Shown piece by piece: positions 1 to 27,800 of a DNA stretch of 64,000 nt; within the stretch, counting starts at the first letter, position 1, and each line of letters starts with the position of its first letter. The translations under genes were made by a program, and so were the position numbers. The notes beneath the pieces are model-generated. The model ran no database searches. It was given only the letters and a program-made list of their open reading frames with translations, and was not told the DNA's origin. The DNA comes from Pyrus communis (lineage: Eukaryota; Streptophyta; Magnoliopsida; Rosales; Rosaceae): NCBI RefSeq assembly GCF_963583255.1, contig NC_084806.1:16534317-16598316 (forward strand), written 5' to 3'.

Positions 1-679
1 ATTATGAAGGATGAATGAATGGTGGTCAGGGATCCTTTTTGGTGCGGCAGAAACATATATTTAAAATGGAGAAACCCTAATTAATTTTGGAGAAGGATTT
101 GCAATCCAAATCCACAAGGAAAAAGGCTAACTAAATCATAATCCAAGAGGGAAAGGGAAAGACAGGGTGCTGCAGCATCCTTAAAGGAAAGGGAAAGGGG
201 ATTTGCGGCAAGGAAAGGGAATTCTAGAAGGATAGGTGCGACATCCCTCTTGGAATAGGATTAGACCTTCTAGAACATATATTTAAGTGTCCTAAATTAA
301 TTAAGGATCCTCTTGGCAGCTGGAACATAAGCAGGAAAAGATTAGGATTGACTAAGTCAAAATAAGGTAGTTTGACTCATGTTTCCTTCTTTATAACTGA
401 TTCCTTGTCTTCCAAGTCTTGAATTAATTTCTTCAACTCTTTAGCATATTCCTAGCCCTTCTTGAACTTCAATTTCGTCCATCCACCTTGTTCCATGCAT
501 GTGCTATCCATTCCAAGCCCAAAACTGCTATAAAATGCACCAAATTGCCTATTCTTGCCACTTTAGTCAATTGGACCTACAAACACATGAAAATAGCTTA
601 AATTACTATAATAAATGGAAACTAACTCACTAAATGCATGGAATTAAACTAACAAAGTCGCATAAATATGCTCCTATCA
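1..679 (-). mobile_element. Partial LTR of an Athila-like Ty3/gypsy element (cut by window edge)
   Basis: Read on the minus strand, the sequence from 679 leftwards starts TGATAGGAGCATATTTATG and continues with the AT-rich text I associate with plant Athila-type LTRs. The start is a good LTR terminus (TG). The other end lies outside the window, so length, target duplication and coding region cannot be seen. No ORF of note is present. The family assignment rests on memory of similar LTR starts and is an inference. Confidence 0.4.
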
Positions 680-879
680 CTAGGGAGGCATGATCTGTGG
701 CATTGGTTGAGTCGTTTTTAACGATAATTGTATCATGCCTCATATTGCAATTGAGTTGTGGCAACTTCAAGTAACCGAGTTTTAGGCGGCAATGGACGTG
801 GAGCATGGTGAGGGGGCTAGATGGGGATGGCAAGAAATGGTGGAGGTTATTCCTAGGCTGAGGTCAGCGCAAAGGGATG

Positions 880-1441
880 GAGGAAACCGGACTTTGGCAG
901 GTTAAAACTGAATTCTGATGCAACATGGAGGAAGGAGACAAGGGTAGGTGGAGTGGATTGGGCCCTGCATGACTTTGCAGGCATTCCAAAGTTGGTGGAA
1001 GGAAAAGGTGGGATTATTTCTTGTCATCCAGTATGGCTGAGGCCACTGCCATACGACAGGGCCTGGAGATGTGTGTTCTAAGGGGAATCGATGAACCAGG
1101 GGAGGTGCTGGAGGTGGAGTCCGATTCGAAAGGTTTGGTTCAAATGTTAAATAAGGAGATTCAAGCTGATGTGTTGATGGAGGTCTATTTGGTTGATATT
1201 TGGAATATGATGCGGTCATTTCAATCGGTGAAGTTTATCTTGTTCCTTCGACAATGCAATCGTGCAGCCCATATAGTGGCGGTCTCCGTTCTTAAGCATG
1301 GAAGAAGATTTGGTTAGAATGAATTAAGACCTAAATTTTTGTTTAATGTTCTAGTAGAAGATGCAAATGTTTTCATTCGTATTTAATTATTAATATAATT
1401 CTATCATTTGTCCATAAAAAATAAAAAATAAAAAATAAAAA
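880..1441 (+). pseudogene. LINE (non-LTR retrotransposon) 3' end: decayed RNase H-like domain and A-rich tail
   Basis: An open stretch at 1021-1317 reads like the plant RNase H-like domain at the end of L1-type LINE polyproteins. The block MAEATAIRQGLEMC is followed by an acidic VESDSKGLVQMLN segment and ends with a CNRAAHIVA motif. The upstream half of the domain (LKLNSDATW, near 903-930) is in another frame, so there is at least one frameshift between about 930 and 1021. About 100 bp after the stop comes a tail of repeated AAAAAT at 1417-1441, as expected for a LINE 3' end. No reverse transcriptase is seen upstream, so the copy is 5'-truncated and dead. An AEATAIRQGL-type RNase H can also occur in stand-alone host proteins, but the frameshift and tail favour a LINE. 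Confidence 0.7.
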
Positions 1442-3200
1442 GACAATTAGTTTGACAAATTTTTTTCAGGAAACAAAAATAGAACGTCCCCGGTCCCAAA
1501 GACCACGAGGCAACAGAAAACCCAATTAATTATTTGTATGATTACATTCCTCAAATAAAACATTATAACATGAAAGAAGAGTCGCCCCGACCCCGACAAC
1601 AAATCCAAAAGCAATACATGAATGAAAGATTGTGTCTTCGATGGTTCTTCTTTCCTGTGGTGGTGGCTTTGCGACGATGGTGTCACTATTTGGCAGGAGG
1701 TGGTTGGTTCCTTTGTTCAAATCTAGGATTTCTTTCCTTTATGATGTTATGACTCTGTTATTGGATATGGTTATGTGTTTCTTTATATTGGGGTTGTTTT
1801 GTATTGTGTATAAATATTTCTGTTTCTTTTTTTCGTTAGTGTAGTTATATATTGTTATCGATTATAACAAGAAAAAAAAATAATTGTGTAAAGAAAATCG
1901 CTGCTAACTATTCCAAAATTATATTATCAAGATGTAAGTCTAGAATAATAATTCTTCTTTATTCATTTTTGTGCTTCACTTGATGAAGAATAATTTGAGT
2001 CCACGTCGCATTATCTTACCATTGCAAATTCACAATCGTAATTTACTGCATCCGCATAGGTGGTCAATCCAACGGCCACCACCCGATATCAGGTTACCCC
2101 AAGAGACGACACGTGTCGTCATCTTCATAAAAGCGACGAGACGACTGAGGATTCACTACAAAAGGTCGCCCGGGCTGTTTATTGGGCCCCGCAAAATCAA
2201 CTAAACCAACGGGAAGTAGTTGCGTTGTGCCCCATTCGGTGGGAAGGAGATGGTTGGTTTGGTTACGAAATTGCCCTGCGGACTACGAGCCAGTAGTTGA
2301 TGAAAAAGATTTATTTTTTGTTTGTTTTTGGTACAAAGGAAGGCCTACAACGAAGGATCAAATCTTGCTAATTTATCCTCAACTATAAGTGTGCTGAATC
2401 CTACATTTGTCACCATGCATTGAAAATATATAAGACGTCATCAGATTAAAAAGAGGATGCAGAGGATCACAAGCCGACTAACCTAACATATATGCAATTT
2501 TAGAACCTTTTTTAACTAATTTTATTCAACTTGTCATTTGGAAAATATAGGCATGTTGAAGGATGCAATTTCACATCGAAAATATGACAGAAGTAACTAA
2601 TACTTATAAATGAATTGCTTCACTATTAACAACACTAAAGTTTGTTGTGATAGAACTCAACACATGCTGGGTTGTACATGTGGTAAAATTTGGACAGTAT
2701 CAATGTGATTAATAGTGGACCGCATACTTAACAAAACATAATCTCTAACTTAACCCTAGTTTTACCCTTACTATATCAAAATTGGTAAATACATATACTT
2801 CGTTGAGCATTCACGGAAGAGGAATTCAAAAATCAATTGGCACACAATATTCTAATCTATGTGCTATAGACTACAAAAAACCAATGGTTCGTTTGGGATT
2901 GTTTTGGGAATGGACAAAAGTGTTTTTGGCCAACTGAGAGTGCTGTGGATTACATTTGGAATATGAAGTTTAAAGTGTTTATAAATCTTAAAAGCATTTT
3001 TTCCTTTAGAGAAGAACCTGCTTGAAACTACGTAGAAGTGCTTCTACATTTCTAAAAGTCAAATTACATGAAGCCATAAACCAACGTCAAGGTTAGGGGT
3101 AGGGGCACTAACAGAAATTTAAAGACAAAATGAGGGGCACTATGGTAACTTCATGTTTAATGTCGAGTTACGCCTTCATGACAGACAGAAGCCAAACAGA
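1442..3200. other. Intergenic region upstream of the myosin gene
   Basis: No convincing gene. Short ORFs here lack recognisable domains. The stretch 2000-2390 is less AT-rich than its surroundings and holds a G-box palindrome (listed separately) and a TATA-like CATAAAAG about 10 bp after it. It could be an old promoter or exon relic, but I cannot name it. 2400-3200 is plain AT-rich sequence and probably includes the distal myosin promoter. Confidence 0.4.
2105..2120. promoter_or_regulatory. Perfect 16-bp palindrome centred on a G-box
   Basis: GACGACACGTGTCGTC is identical to its reverse complement and contains the CACGTG core bound by plant bHLH and bZIP factors. Perfect symmetry beyond the 6-bp core is uncommon by chance. 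It lies about 1.6 kb upstream of the myosin start codon, so a role in that gene is speculative. Confidence 0.35.
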
Positions 3201-3220
3201 GGCTGAGAGCGAGGAACATA

Positions 3221-3276
3221 GAGAGGGAGAGGGAGAGAGAGAGAAAGAAAGAGGGGGGAGAGAGAGAGAGAGAGAG
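3221..3276 (+). repeat. GA-rich microsatellite in the presumed myosin 5' UTR or proximal promoter
   Basis: Almost pure GA/GAA sequence about 410-460 bp upstream of the start codon, including a run of at least ten GA units. GA/CT tracts are common in 5' UTRs and core promoters of broadly expressed plant genes, where they can bind GAGA-binding (BPC) proteins. The transcription start was not located. Confidence 0.6.
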
Positions 3277-3684
3277 TGCCGAAGGAAAGCGCGCGCACGA
3301 GAGAAAATTAGAGGGAAAATAGTTGCAGAGGATCTTCTTCTATCTCTTTCAGGGAGGATAAAAGGTCCGCCATTGTTACCCCTCTGCAACAACATTTCCC
3401 ATGTGAGACCCCTCTTCCAATTCCCTCCAAACACACCAAATTACAATTTGCCACGCCAAGTCCGTAACAGTCGCAGCGACATTGTCGTCCTCTTACGTGC
3501 GTGCTGCTGCAGCTCTGAGCTTTGAGAAATTGGGCACGCATTGGTGGATTTGTTCCTACATTATTTCTCTGAAGAGAAGAAACCCCATGTTTTTTTCGAC
3601 ATTGGGTGGCGGCGGTTGCTGAAGGGTTCTAGGGTTTTGGGAGCTCTGCCTCGGATCTGAATCTAATCAGATTTTTCGTCTGCA

Positions 3685-18664
<14,980 letters not shown>

Positions 18665-19297
18665 GGCGGTCACTTCCACAACTTTCCTCTTTGTGGTACA
18701 CGTTTTGACAAGGATTTAACCGAAACTTCAGTTCTTTCAAGATCTGCCCCAAATTTTTCGCCACTTCAGGTGCTCATCTTCATTGTAACTTCCATTGTCC
18801 TGGGTGTAGTATTCTTATATCCAGTTAGAATTGTTAAATTATTTTAGGCTGGTTTGGATAGATAGAGGTGCAGGATAGGCTTCACAGCTTGATTTCATTC
18901 CATAACGGGACATCGATGCAGCATTCTTTATAGGGATGGTAGCAGGGAAGAATATTGTGAGTGTAGTTTGGGTGGGAGGAGTTGATCTCAAAAACTACTG
19001 CTTCTGCCACAAATCTTCATTTGTACAAAGTGGTAGAATGTATTACAGTACAAGGTACATATAGTGGATTTATTTGCCTCAATGCTTTGAGCAAAACCTG
19101 TTGCAGACACAGCTATTCTTCCTTATATTTTTCTTCTTGCTCTTTTGGTTCTCCGTAGAAACTGTAATTGAACTTTTATTGTGGACTTGGTGTATTATAT
19201 ACATATCAGAAATGTTCTCTTCGTTTCTCTTCGTCCTGATGTGACCAAGGAATATGGCCACTCACCTGTAGATTTGATATCAAGGGTGAAGAATAAA
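18665..19297 (+). other. Presumed myosin 3' UTR with AATAAA signal
   Basis: Sequence after the myosin stop codon has no ORF. A canonical polyadenylation hexamer AATAAA occurs at 19292-19297, giving a 3' UTR of about 650 bp if used. Earlier plant-type near-upstream elements could end the transcript sooner. Confidence 0.4.
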
Positions 19298-20758
19298 TGA
19301 ATGCGCTTTTAGTGTATTATTCTGAACTCTTGATATCTAATCCAAAGATTGACGACCATAAATCCTTAGATTTGAAGGCAAGTGTTTTAGAGAACAAAAC
19401 TCGTACAGAGTCTAGAAGTTTTGAATGGTAAAATCATTTTTCAGCATTATGTTTTGCAATTTTTGACATCATTGCAGAGCAATAATAATTTGAATATCAA
19501 GGCCACATGAAGGCTAGACAGGGTCTAGGAGAAAGGTTCTATATTTTGTGAGGAAGAGAAAGCTTAGGGAATTTGATAACAGGGTATTTTTGAGTTAATT
19601 TTCAAATCTTTTGATTGATTAAGGACATGCAAGGTTTTATCCTCGATCGTGAGTGTTATTTCTTTGTTTTGTTGGATGTGATTATGTGGCTAGGTTTTGC
19701 ATTGTTTTTCTGTAACGTTTATAATTGTGGATATTCCTTATCGGTGATGTTACAAAAGAATCATCTCTATATAATAATTAGAAACCCTAGCTCTACCAGA
19801 ACCCTCATCTAAGTCCAGCTGACTTCTTGTCAAAGAAATATTAGGTCTTCTTCAATTCGGAGAACTAGGGTGATTTTTGGGACAATAAGCATGAATATGA
19901 TAGTTTGTTGGAATAGTAAGAGAAATAAAAGAAAAATTAACAAAAATGATTCAAATTCTTTGAGTTGGCAGAAATCAGAGTAATCAAAACACAATTAGTA
20001 AAATGTCTAACTGAAAACACCTATGTGACAGTGAACAGTTTTCAATTTTTATTTCAAAGATTTGGATCAAAACACAATTTTTAAATTCAAAATTTTTGGA
20101 ATCAGAGTAATCATAAAACTTTTTTTATTGTTCTTTTATAACATTTGGTATATGCCTACGTGTAAGTCAATTAATTTTGTAGTATATACTATGTTCATCA
20201 TTCTTAATATACAAGTGTTGTGAAAAGCTATCAATGAACATAATAAAAGTACAAAAGGTAAATTACAAAATAGATAACACATAATTAAAAAAAAACAAAA
20301 GGTAAATTACAAGATACATTAGTTTAGTAAATCTCTAAGTTCAAAACTATTCGGATTCAAAATATTTGGGCTTCAAATCGAAATAGTAAACTTGAAAATT
20401 CCATTCCAACTTGCACCTCTACTGAGAACTAATTGTTCTAAAACACTTTCTCGCACAATACTCTATGTAAACGCTTGCCTTTGACAATTACAAACTTTTA
20501 CTAACTAGGCTTACTTAGACTCTGTTTGGTATTGTTTTTTTTTACCAAAAAACTGTTTCACTTTAAGCAATAAAAAATATTTTGTAAAAATAAAATATCC
20601 TTCTTATTTTAATACCAATGGTCTTTAGACAACAGTTTTTAAAAGCACCCAGTAGGCTGCTTTCATAAAAGTGCAGTTGTTAATGAATTTTTCCAATTCC
20701 TATAAACCCTCACTTGTATTTAAACTAACATTGTTAATCTTTCACACACATTTTCTCT
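19298..20758. other. Intergenic, no gene seen
   Basis: AT-rich sequence without recognisable coding signal, RNA gene or clear repeat. The stretch from about 20518 begins with a motif (CTGTTTGGTATTG) often seen at plant DNA-transposon edges, but no matching terminus or target duplication was found. Confidence 0.4.
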
Positions 20759-21035
20759 AACCACCACCACCACTGCCATCGCCCCTACCATCATTGTTAC
20801 CTCTGGACTCCCAACCACCACACTTAAATATTGACACCACCACCATGTCACCACCATTATTGTTGCCATAACTACCACCATCGACGCTACAACTACCATC
20901 GTTGCCACCACCACCACCATTTTTGCTTCCGTCACTGTCACCACAACCGCTACTATCACCATACCTCCAGACCCCAATCGCCACACCCTAATATTGACAC
21001 CCCCACCGCCGCCATTCCCACTAGGCCACTGCCAT
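20759..21035. repeat. Low-complexity CCACCA-rich tract
   Basis: Imperfect CCA/CCACCATCG repeats with a larger period: the phrase around CTCCCAACCACCACACTTAAATATT near 20806 returns in altered form near 20972, a period of about 166 bp. Open frames on both strands (poly-His-like on plus, Val/Met-rich on minus) are by-products of composition. Confidence 0.65.
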
Positions 21036-21494
21036 GCCCATTTTTCTTATACACAATTACAATACTTTTACATTAAAAATTATCAAACTTTTATAATGTT
21101 TTTCATACTTACAACACTTAAAAATAAAGTTTATCAAACATTTTACTGCTTTATTTTACTCAAGTGACACTTTACTGCAGTGATGAAGATGAGTGTTGCC
21201 TTTACACCACATCGTGGAGTGTTGCCCTTACACCATGGTGTGTGTTCGATTACACAATAGTTTAGCAATATTTTTCTTCACTTATAAAATGAAAGATCTT
21301 AGTTTCAAATTTACTAAATGGCAAGGTCAATACCAAATTAATTTTTTCAATCATATATTTCTGAGCCACTCATCCAACTTGATTTGGGTAAATCTTAAAA
21401 AAGAACAAAATTTTCTGTGGATATGGATGTATAATTTTCAGTTGGAGTATTATATTCTTATGGGTGGGTTCACCTCGTTAAAGAGATCCTCTCT

Positions 21495-21656
21495 GGATCT
21501 CTTCCATTAAGGCCACTGGATCAAGTGATCTGGGTCTTTGAGATTTTATCCAACGGTCAATCATTATAACTTTTAAGGGATCACATCAAGTTGGCCATTA
21601 GATAAAATTTCAAAAACCCGAATTACTTGATCCGATGACCTTGGTGAAAGAGATCC
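21495..21656. mobile_element. Fold-back MITE of about 162 bp
   Basis: The left half starting GGATCTCTTCCATTAAGG is the imperfect inverse of the right half, whose reverse complement starts GGATCTCTTTCACCAAGG. The inverted arms are about 75 bp each and nearly meet in the middle. No coding capacity. No clear target duplication was identified, so the superfamily is undetermined. Confidence 0.75.
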
Positions 21657-22249
21657 GACCGTAAATTATTTAGCTTGGCAGCACATGCTTTGGTAGAATT
21701 TCTTAAAAGCAATCGTTGACCAATTTATGAGCATTTGCTTAACCCTAGCTCCAAACCTCATGTGATCACATGTGTCCCCATGTAATTCACATCAGATTCT
21801 CTCCCGCAAAGGGGACAAATTTGACTCGATTTTAAATATACATATTCTGATACCATTTCAGTTATTACAGTTGTGGAGTTAGTTGCATTTGTATATCTGT
21901 ATATCGTACTACTGTTTCTGTTTTCTTAAACAATTAAGAAATTAGCTTAGGGGCATGGAGCATGCATGATCGATGATCCGTTTTCTGGTATATACATGAA
22001 TCATATGGAATTAATGTTGATGACTATCATATTGTTGTACATTTTCATTAATATTTTATTGGGGTCAAACTGAAGTTTCATTTAAATAAAATTAGATTAC
22101 AAGGGAGAGATTAACACTAATTAATACTAATTTATATGGTTCCAGGATCAAGTTATGCAACAGATGGATTTTTATCATCGTAGCGAAAATTGTGATTCTT
22201 ATTTGGAAGTTTTGTCAAATTTAGAGGGAGTATCCAAAAATATACTTGC

Positions 22250-22900
22250 TTGATCTTAATGTACTTTTTTTTCCCTTAGGATTTTTGCTGCCTGACTAGG
22301 TTTTAACGAGACACTAATTTTGACCTGGTCATACCTTTATGTGTGTTCTACTTGTGTCTAGAAGACGTTTAATTTTGACTTGATGCAACTTCTCACTTTT
22401 CTTCTTAGATTATGAGTTTTATCCTACCATAGGTTTTTACCATAGCGAGGTTTTGTGAGTTTTACAACCTATGCATTCTTCCATATGATTTGAGACTCAC
22501 ATTCGCTCATTGTGTTGACAACTTCATCAACTGAACTTATTTCATCGCTAAAGACCTGATGTGACATTTTTGTTTGAGTATTTACACATTCAATGGGGAG
22601 TGTTGCATTCCTCATTTGGTTAGGATTGTGATTGTGTATTCCTATTGGGAGTCTATAGGATCTTTTAGATAGTGTCCTATTTCAGTTGTATTCCTTGAAA
22701 TGCAAGGATTCTCTCTTCCTTACTACTATAAATAAATGCATAATGAGGTGAGATAATACACACCTCAAAATTCACCATTTCTCCTCTTGCCGCCGCACCC
22801 TCTCTCTATCTTCCTCTATACATCTCAGACAAGTACGAAACTTTCTATATTTTGGTTCACTCTAACCAAGTGTTTAATTTCACCCATGTATATTCAGTTA
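22250..22900 (+). mobile_element. Relic of a copia-like or TRIM retrotransposon: 3' end plus LTR
   Basis: At 22592-22600 a purine-rich AATGGGGAG precedes TGTTGCATTCC at 22601, the arrangement of a polypurine tract and 3' LTR start. The LTR-like part contains a TATA box (CTATAAATAA, 22726-22735) and a pyrimidine-rich downstream region. Upstream sequence (22250-22590) resembles the non-coding end of plant copia elements. No reverse transcriptase or partner LTR is present. The repeated block at 22822 and 22934 (112-bp period) near its end makes the right boundary unclear. Confidence 0.45.
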
Positions 22901-24419
22901 AATAGGTTTACAACAATTCATAATTTGTAAGATACATCACAGAGAAGTACGAAACTTTCTAGATTTTGGTTCAATCTAAGCTAGTGTTTAATTTCACCCA
23001 TGTATATGTACTAAAAAAAAAAAAAACGAAAATTTCACCCATGTATAAGCTGCTTTCAAAATCATCCTATTAATGTTTCTGTTCGATTCCATTGTACAAG
23101 GATTTATATTACTTAACTGTGGACATAATATAAGCCCACTAGGGGTCATTGCCCCTTTCAAAATTTTAACTAATGTAAAAGTAGATTCTAGCCAAAGAAA
23201 CACCTAGTCAGTCTCCAGGTTTCCGTCGTTTACCCACTCTGATTGAAGATATCTAAATGTGGCACATTACATAATTATTTAGTTACGACGTGAAAGCAAA
23301 AAGTACATAAATTTTTTCTATTTGCTTATTACATTCACATTAATGCTTCCAGTTACAACAACTTCAGCAAAAGTGTATTCACTAGTATGAATTTTGTTAC
23401 AAATCGGTTGTCCGATTGAATGGGAATGGATGAATAATTGGTTGTAAATTTTGAGAAACACTTATTCATTTTCCTTAAGTAATAATGAGCTTATTGTTCA
23501 ACGTTTCTAAAACATAAAACCTTGTCGAGGTAACGGATTTTTCAGTTTCAATTGATTGAAGCCAAGTTGATAAGGATTGAACTATGAAAAGTTGGATAAA
23601 TGTGAGGGATTAGATACCAAATAAGATATGTGCGACTGGATGGAAACATGGAATAATTTATTTCCGAAGATATATATCATATGCAACAATTATTTCAGTA
23701 TAGAATGAGAGCATTTGTGCTTATGGAGGAGTCAAAACGAGAGATCACATAGTCAAATCAAATTAGTGAAAGATTTGGGAAGCTATGGGAATGTGCTTGT
23801 GCAAATGATGGCTTATATATGGAGGCTTAATTTTGGGTAATTTTTCATTTCTTCTTCTCATGTTCCATGTGACCATTATTTCAATATGAAAAAAACAATT
23901 GAAACCCCACATTCACAAAGCAAATCAATGGGGATTAGATCTAGATCTCTCTCTCTCATAAAACATTTATATGTATTATATATATATATTATATGTGTAT
24001 GTGTATGTGTGTATACGTATTTTTAAGAGTTGTATATAAGTTACATCAAAGAGAAGGAGCTAAAGATTGCTAAAAGTTTAAACTAATTAGTACATTGTTA
24101 AGGCAGTCTTGTGACTAACGGTGATAGTTTTGAAAGACCAGCATGATTATACAAACTGAATTTCATACAAAGTTAGCGAGCTTGAGTTGACCATTACAAA
24201 CACAATTAACATGTTAACATGTCAAATACAAGTAACCCAATTTTGGCATTCAGTATTATATCAGAGAAAATGATTAGTGTTTGTTTTCAATTTCTTGATA
24301 TACATATATTTAATGTGTTTGTTAGCATCATGATCAAGCAAACTTTCATTTATGATTTTAAGTAATAATGTATTAGTGTTAGGTTTTAAGTTGGGAAATT
24401 CATACTCTAAATGACTTAC
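22901..24419. other. Intergenic, no gene seen
   Basis: AT-rich sequence with a short (TA)/(GTAT) run near 23970-24015. No ORF with recognisable domains, RNA gene or defined transposon end was found. Confidence 0.4.
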
Positions 24420-24862
24420 TATTGATCCTAAAAATTACAAAGCCTACGTGGTGTGCAGGTCGAGTAACTAATGAGCTAACTACATCCTTCGGTTGATGCG
24501 GGGCGTGCCAACTCGTTGACCGAGCTCGACTGAGGAGTAAAATTTGTTGATGTTGTGTTGAGCACGTTGCTGACTTCTTGATCTTGAGATTAAGGCCGAG
24601 GAATGAACAAGTCTCGGCCTTTGGGTTCTCGAGCCTGAAGACAAGGCTGTTAGATCTGCAAAGTTCATGAATCATAGGTGCCGGATTCGATCACAGTGAT
24701 TATATTCGTAAGAGTATAAGCATGTTGAATCGACACCAGATTATATGGACACAAGTACTCAAAGAAAATGTATGTCTTAATGGTAAATGTGGTTCGGCCA
24801 TTAGAATGCCGAACTCTGAAACTCACTTGTGAGTATCCAATCATAAAATCACTCAACGTCCA
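24420..24862 (-). repeat. Truncated 3' LTR of the minus-strand gypsy element
   Basis: 443 bp aligning end to end with 28914-29356. It holds only the downstream part of the LTR; the first roughly 700 bp (U3 and the TATA region) are missing, and the sequence changes abruptly to the PMD gene leader at 24863. The element end TCAATA is followed by the target-site copy. Confidence 0.8.
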
Positions 24863-27800
24863 TTTGCATTTTATGCCTTCAGAAACTTTGAAAATCCTCT
24901 TGCCCTTTCTACCTTCAAAATCCCAGAAAATCTCAGGCTTTTAAACTAGCAATCCTTCCTTCAAACCCAAACAATTCCAATCTTTATCAATGGCTTCCTT
25001 TATCTCACAGCTTTCTGATAAATGCAACAAATGCAAAGCCTTCATCGACCGGAGCACCATCAAAACTCTGCGTTTCGAGAGTGATCTGAGCACCACTCAT
25101 CAAATCTTGGGGCCACTCTTCAAGGATGCAGTACCATCGTCCATCACCACGCTCTTCAAGGCTCACTGCCTGACACCCTTGCTGCAAGGATTTGACTGGT
25201 TAAAATGGGACTTAACAAAGCCTCAAGGAGCCTGGCCTATGACCAATGCCAACTGGGCAGCCTGGGTCGTCTGTATGGAAAACTTCTTCGGGCAAGAATG
25301 GAAGGCTTTTGGTATTTATGATGCCATTAGACTTTTAACTAAGTCTCTGGTGCTCGGCCACCAATACCATGATCTTTCCCTTTGGCCCTCTCGGCCTCAC
25401 CATCCTTGATGTCTTAGCTATTCTTAGGACTTCTCCTTCTAGCATCCCAATAGATGCCGACCTCTTTGGATGCCCGTCGAATCTTGACCTCAAAGCGCTT
25501 TTCGACGAACGAGTCGTTGAGACGCTAAGTCGAGATAGTCAAGAACCTTTAAAAGAAGAGGTTCAGAAGTTACACAAGAACTTCTTTAATTACAACGCCC
25601 TCATCCTCCACTTCGCTGGCCGAGGGAAGGCGAGTCTATGGAAAAAGGAACATGAAGCCTTCATATTTTACTGGTACAAAAAATTTATTTGTTGTACCAA
25701 TTCAAACAAATGCCTGGTCGAAAATATACTAGTGGCTGAAGCCCTGGCTAGTGGTCATACCCTAGTGCTCAGCTCGGCTGTTCTTACCAATCTTCTTCGT
25801 TTCCTGGCCGAGACGACCATTAACAAAATCGACCCAAACCAGAATGGTCCTCTCTGGGTCTTCTAACTCTAGTTACAGGTCTATTGCGCCACACTTCGGC
25901 CAAAGATCCCCAACTTCCAACCCACTTCATCCTTCGGCCTTCAGTTGGCATCCCGGCCAGCGCCTCCTCACCAGGCCGAAAAAGTCATCAAATATTTCTT
26001 CGGCCTAGATGTCCTCTCTGATGACGAGTTTTTAGTGTGTCGTCGTTAAGAGCACCCCTCTTCCATCAGGCTTCCAACATCAGCATGGAGTGAAAGTGAA
26101 GATGCTGCTCTTTGTCAAAATTAGGGGTCGATCGTGTTAACACGTGACCTTCCCCTCGGTTGCGACTCTCGCCGAACAGGTTAGGAGGTTTACCACCCCC
26201 ACTTCACTGCCCGACAACTCGGCTACTTCCAAGGTTGCCTGGTGCCTCTACTTACTTCTCGCTCCCTCCTAAGCCGAGAACGTCTTTCTTGATCTTTAGA
26301 GAGGGAGTGTAGAGACTCCGAAAAAAAGTTTCAGGAACGATGCAACACATTCCGCCTCTGACCAACTCTTCCTGAATCTCTCAGCATTGACACCTTCGGC
26401 GACTCGTGGGAAGAGTATACGCAGGCCTTTTTTGGGGTTTCGATCTGAGATGTCATCAACAAAATTTTCGACAGTTGACCCAAGAAAACTTCTACCCCTC
26501 AATCCAAAGAAACGACCCGAGGTATATAGCTGGCTTTACCTTTATTTCTTCTTTTTATTGTCACTAAACCTTACTAATTTAATCTCGCTTTCTCAGATGG
26601 TCGAGCGTTGAAGAAAGCGGACGTGATTGCCGTAGCTGCGGCCAAGAAAAAATTTGCCCTTTCCAAGAAAAACAAAGCCGCTGTGCAATCCCTGCAAAGC
26701 AAAAAGCCTCGCTCGAAAACCGAGACGGCAGGTGAAGCTCCTCGACCCTCAAAATGCATCAAGAAATTGGCAAAGAAAGGGGAACGGGAGATTCATGTGA
26801 TCTCCAATCACACTACGGGAATGACCGCTCCTAGTGTCTCTCATCCCGTTCCGATCGTCCGGGCCTCGACGGAAGAACAACTAACACCGACTCGCCAAGC
26901 GGCCCGACCAGTCCCTGGGGCCGTGTCTGATCCAATGGCTGCTCCGCTGGTCGAAGAATCTGCAGTTCTAGGGCCTACAGATGCCCCTGTCCAGGAAGAA
27001 ATGGCCCCATCCGTCGGGACAAATCTTTCGGAAAAAACAATCGATTATCATCTTGGAAGAGGTATGATTATATCGCTAGTAACTCTCTTCATTTCATCAG
27101 ATTCACAAATATTAACAGCTTTTTATTTTAGGACGACGAAAGCGATGAAATTCCGTCGGCGAACCATACGCGGCCAATCAAAACTCCTACCATTAATCCC
27201 CTTCCAATGGTTGAGGCGGCCAACCCGGTCGACCCTCCTGCAGCGGACAGCGGGAAGAGGCCACTCGTCGAGCCTGAAGCGACGACGGAGATGTCGATCT
27301 ATTCGCAGGATCAAAACCTTGGCGTTCCTCCTTAAAAGGTCACTTCGGCTTTTGTAAGGCTCGATCCCTTTCTCTTGTTAATTTTACTATAACAAATCTG
27401 AACCTAGAAATTATTAAATGTCAGGTGCCCGACTATTCATTTCACCGACAATTCTACGCGCCTAAAGGTGTTATCTATATTTCCTGGCCACCTCAGTGGT
27501 CGTTGAACGTGGATAACCTCCATCAATCGCGTGAATTGAGGAGCAACCTTAAACACTAGGCTCGGCCATTGAGCACTCTGGGTTCGAGCAATGAACTAGG
27601 GGACATGGCCGAAGTCCCATCTTGGCAAGTTTAAAGCAAATTCCCTTATGCTATGTTCCTTATAATTTTTCTTCTGCTTAAAATCCTTTCTTGTGCAGCC
27701 TTCGTGGGAGGTCGAGCTTGACGCTTTTTTTCTGAGCACTTATGAAGCAGCTAGTTATTCTGTCGCGTCGGCCGAGCCTGCGGAGACCGTAGCCGAATCC

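Noticed and set aside
20720..20986. Val/Met-rich and Gly/Ser-rich minus-strand ORFs
   Set aside because: Both follow from the CCACCA-rich repeat; no start context, domain or conservation signal.
26608..27357. Basic, Ala/Pro-rich ORF as an independent host gene
   Set aside because: It lies between PMD and coiled-coil pieces inside the gypsy element and shares their strand and composition; best read as part of the decayed antisense gene.
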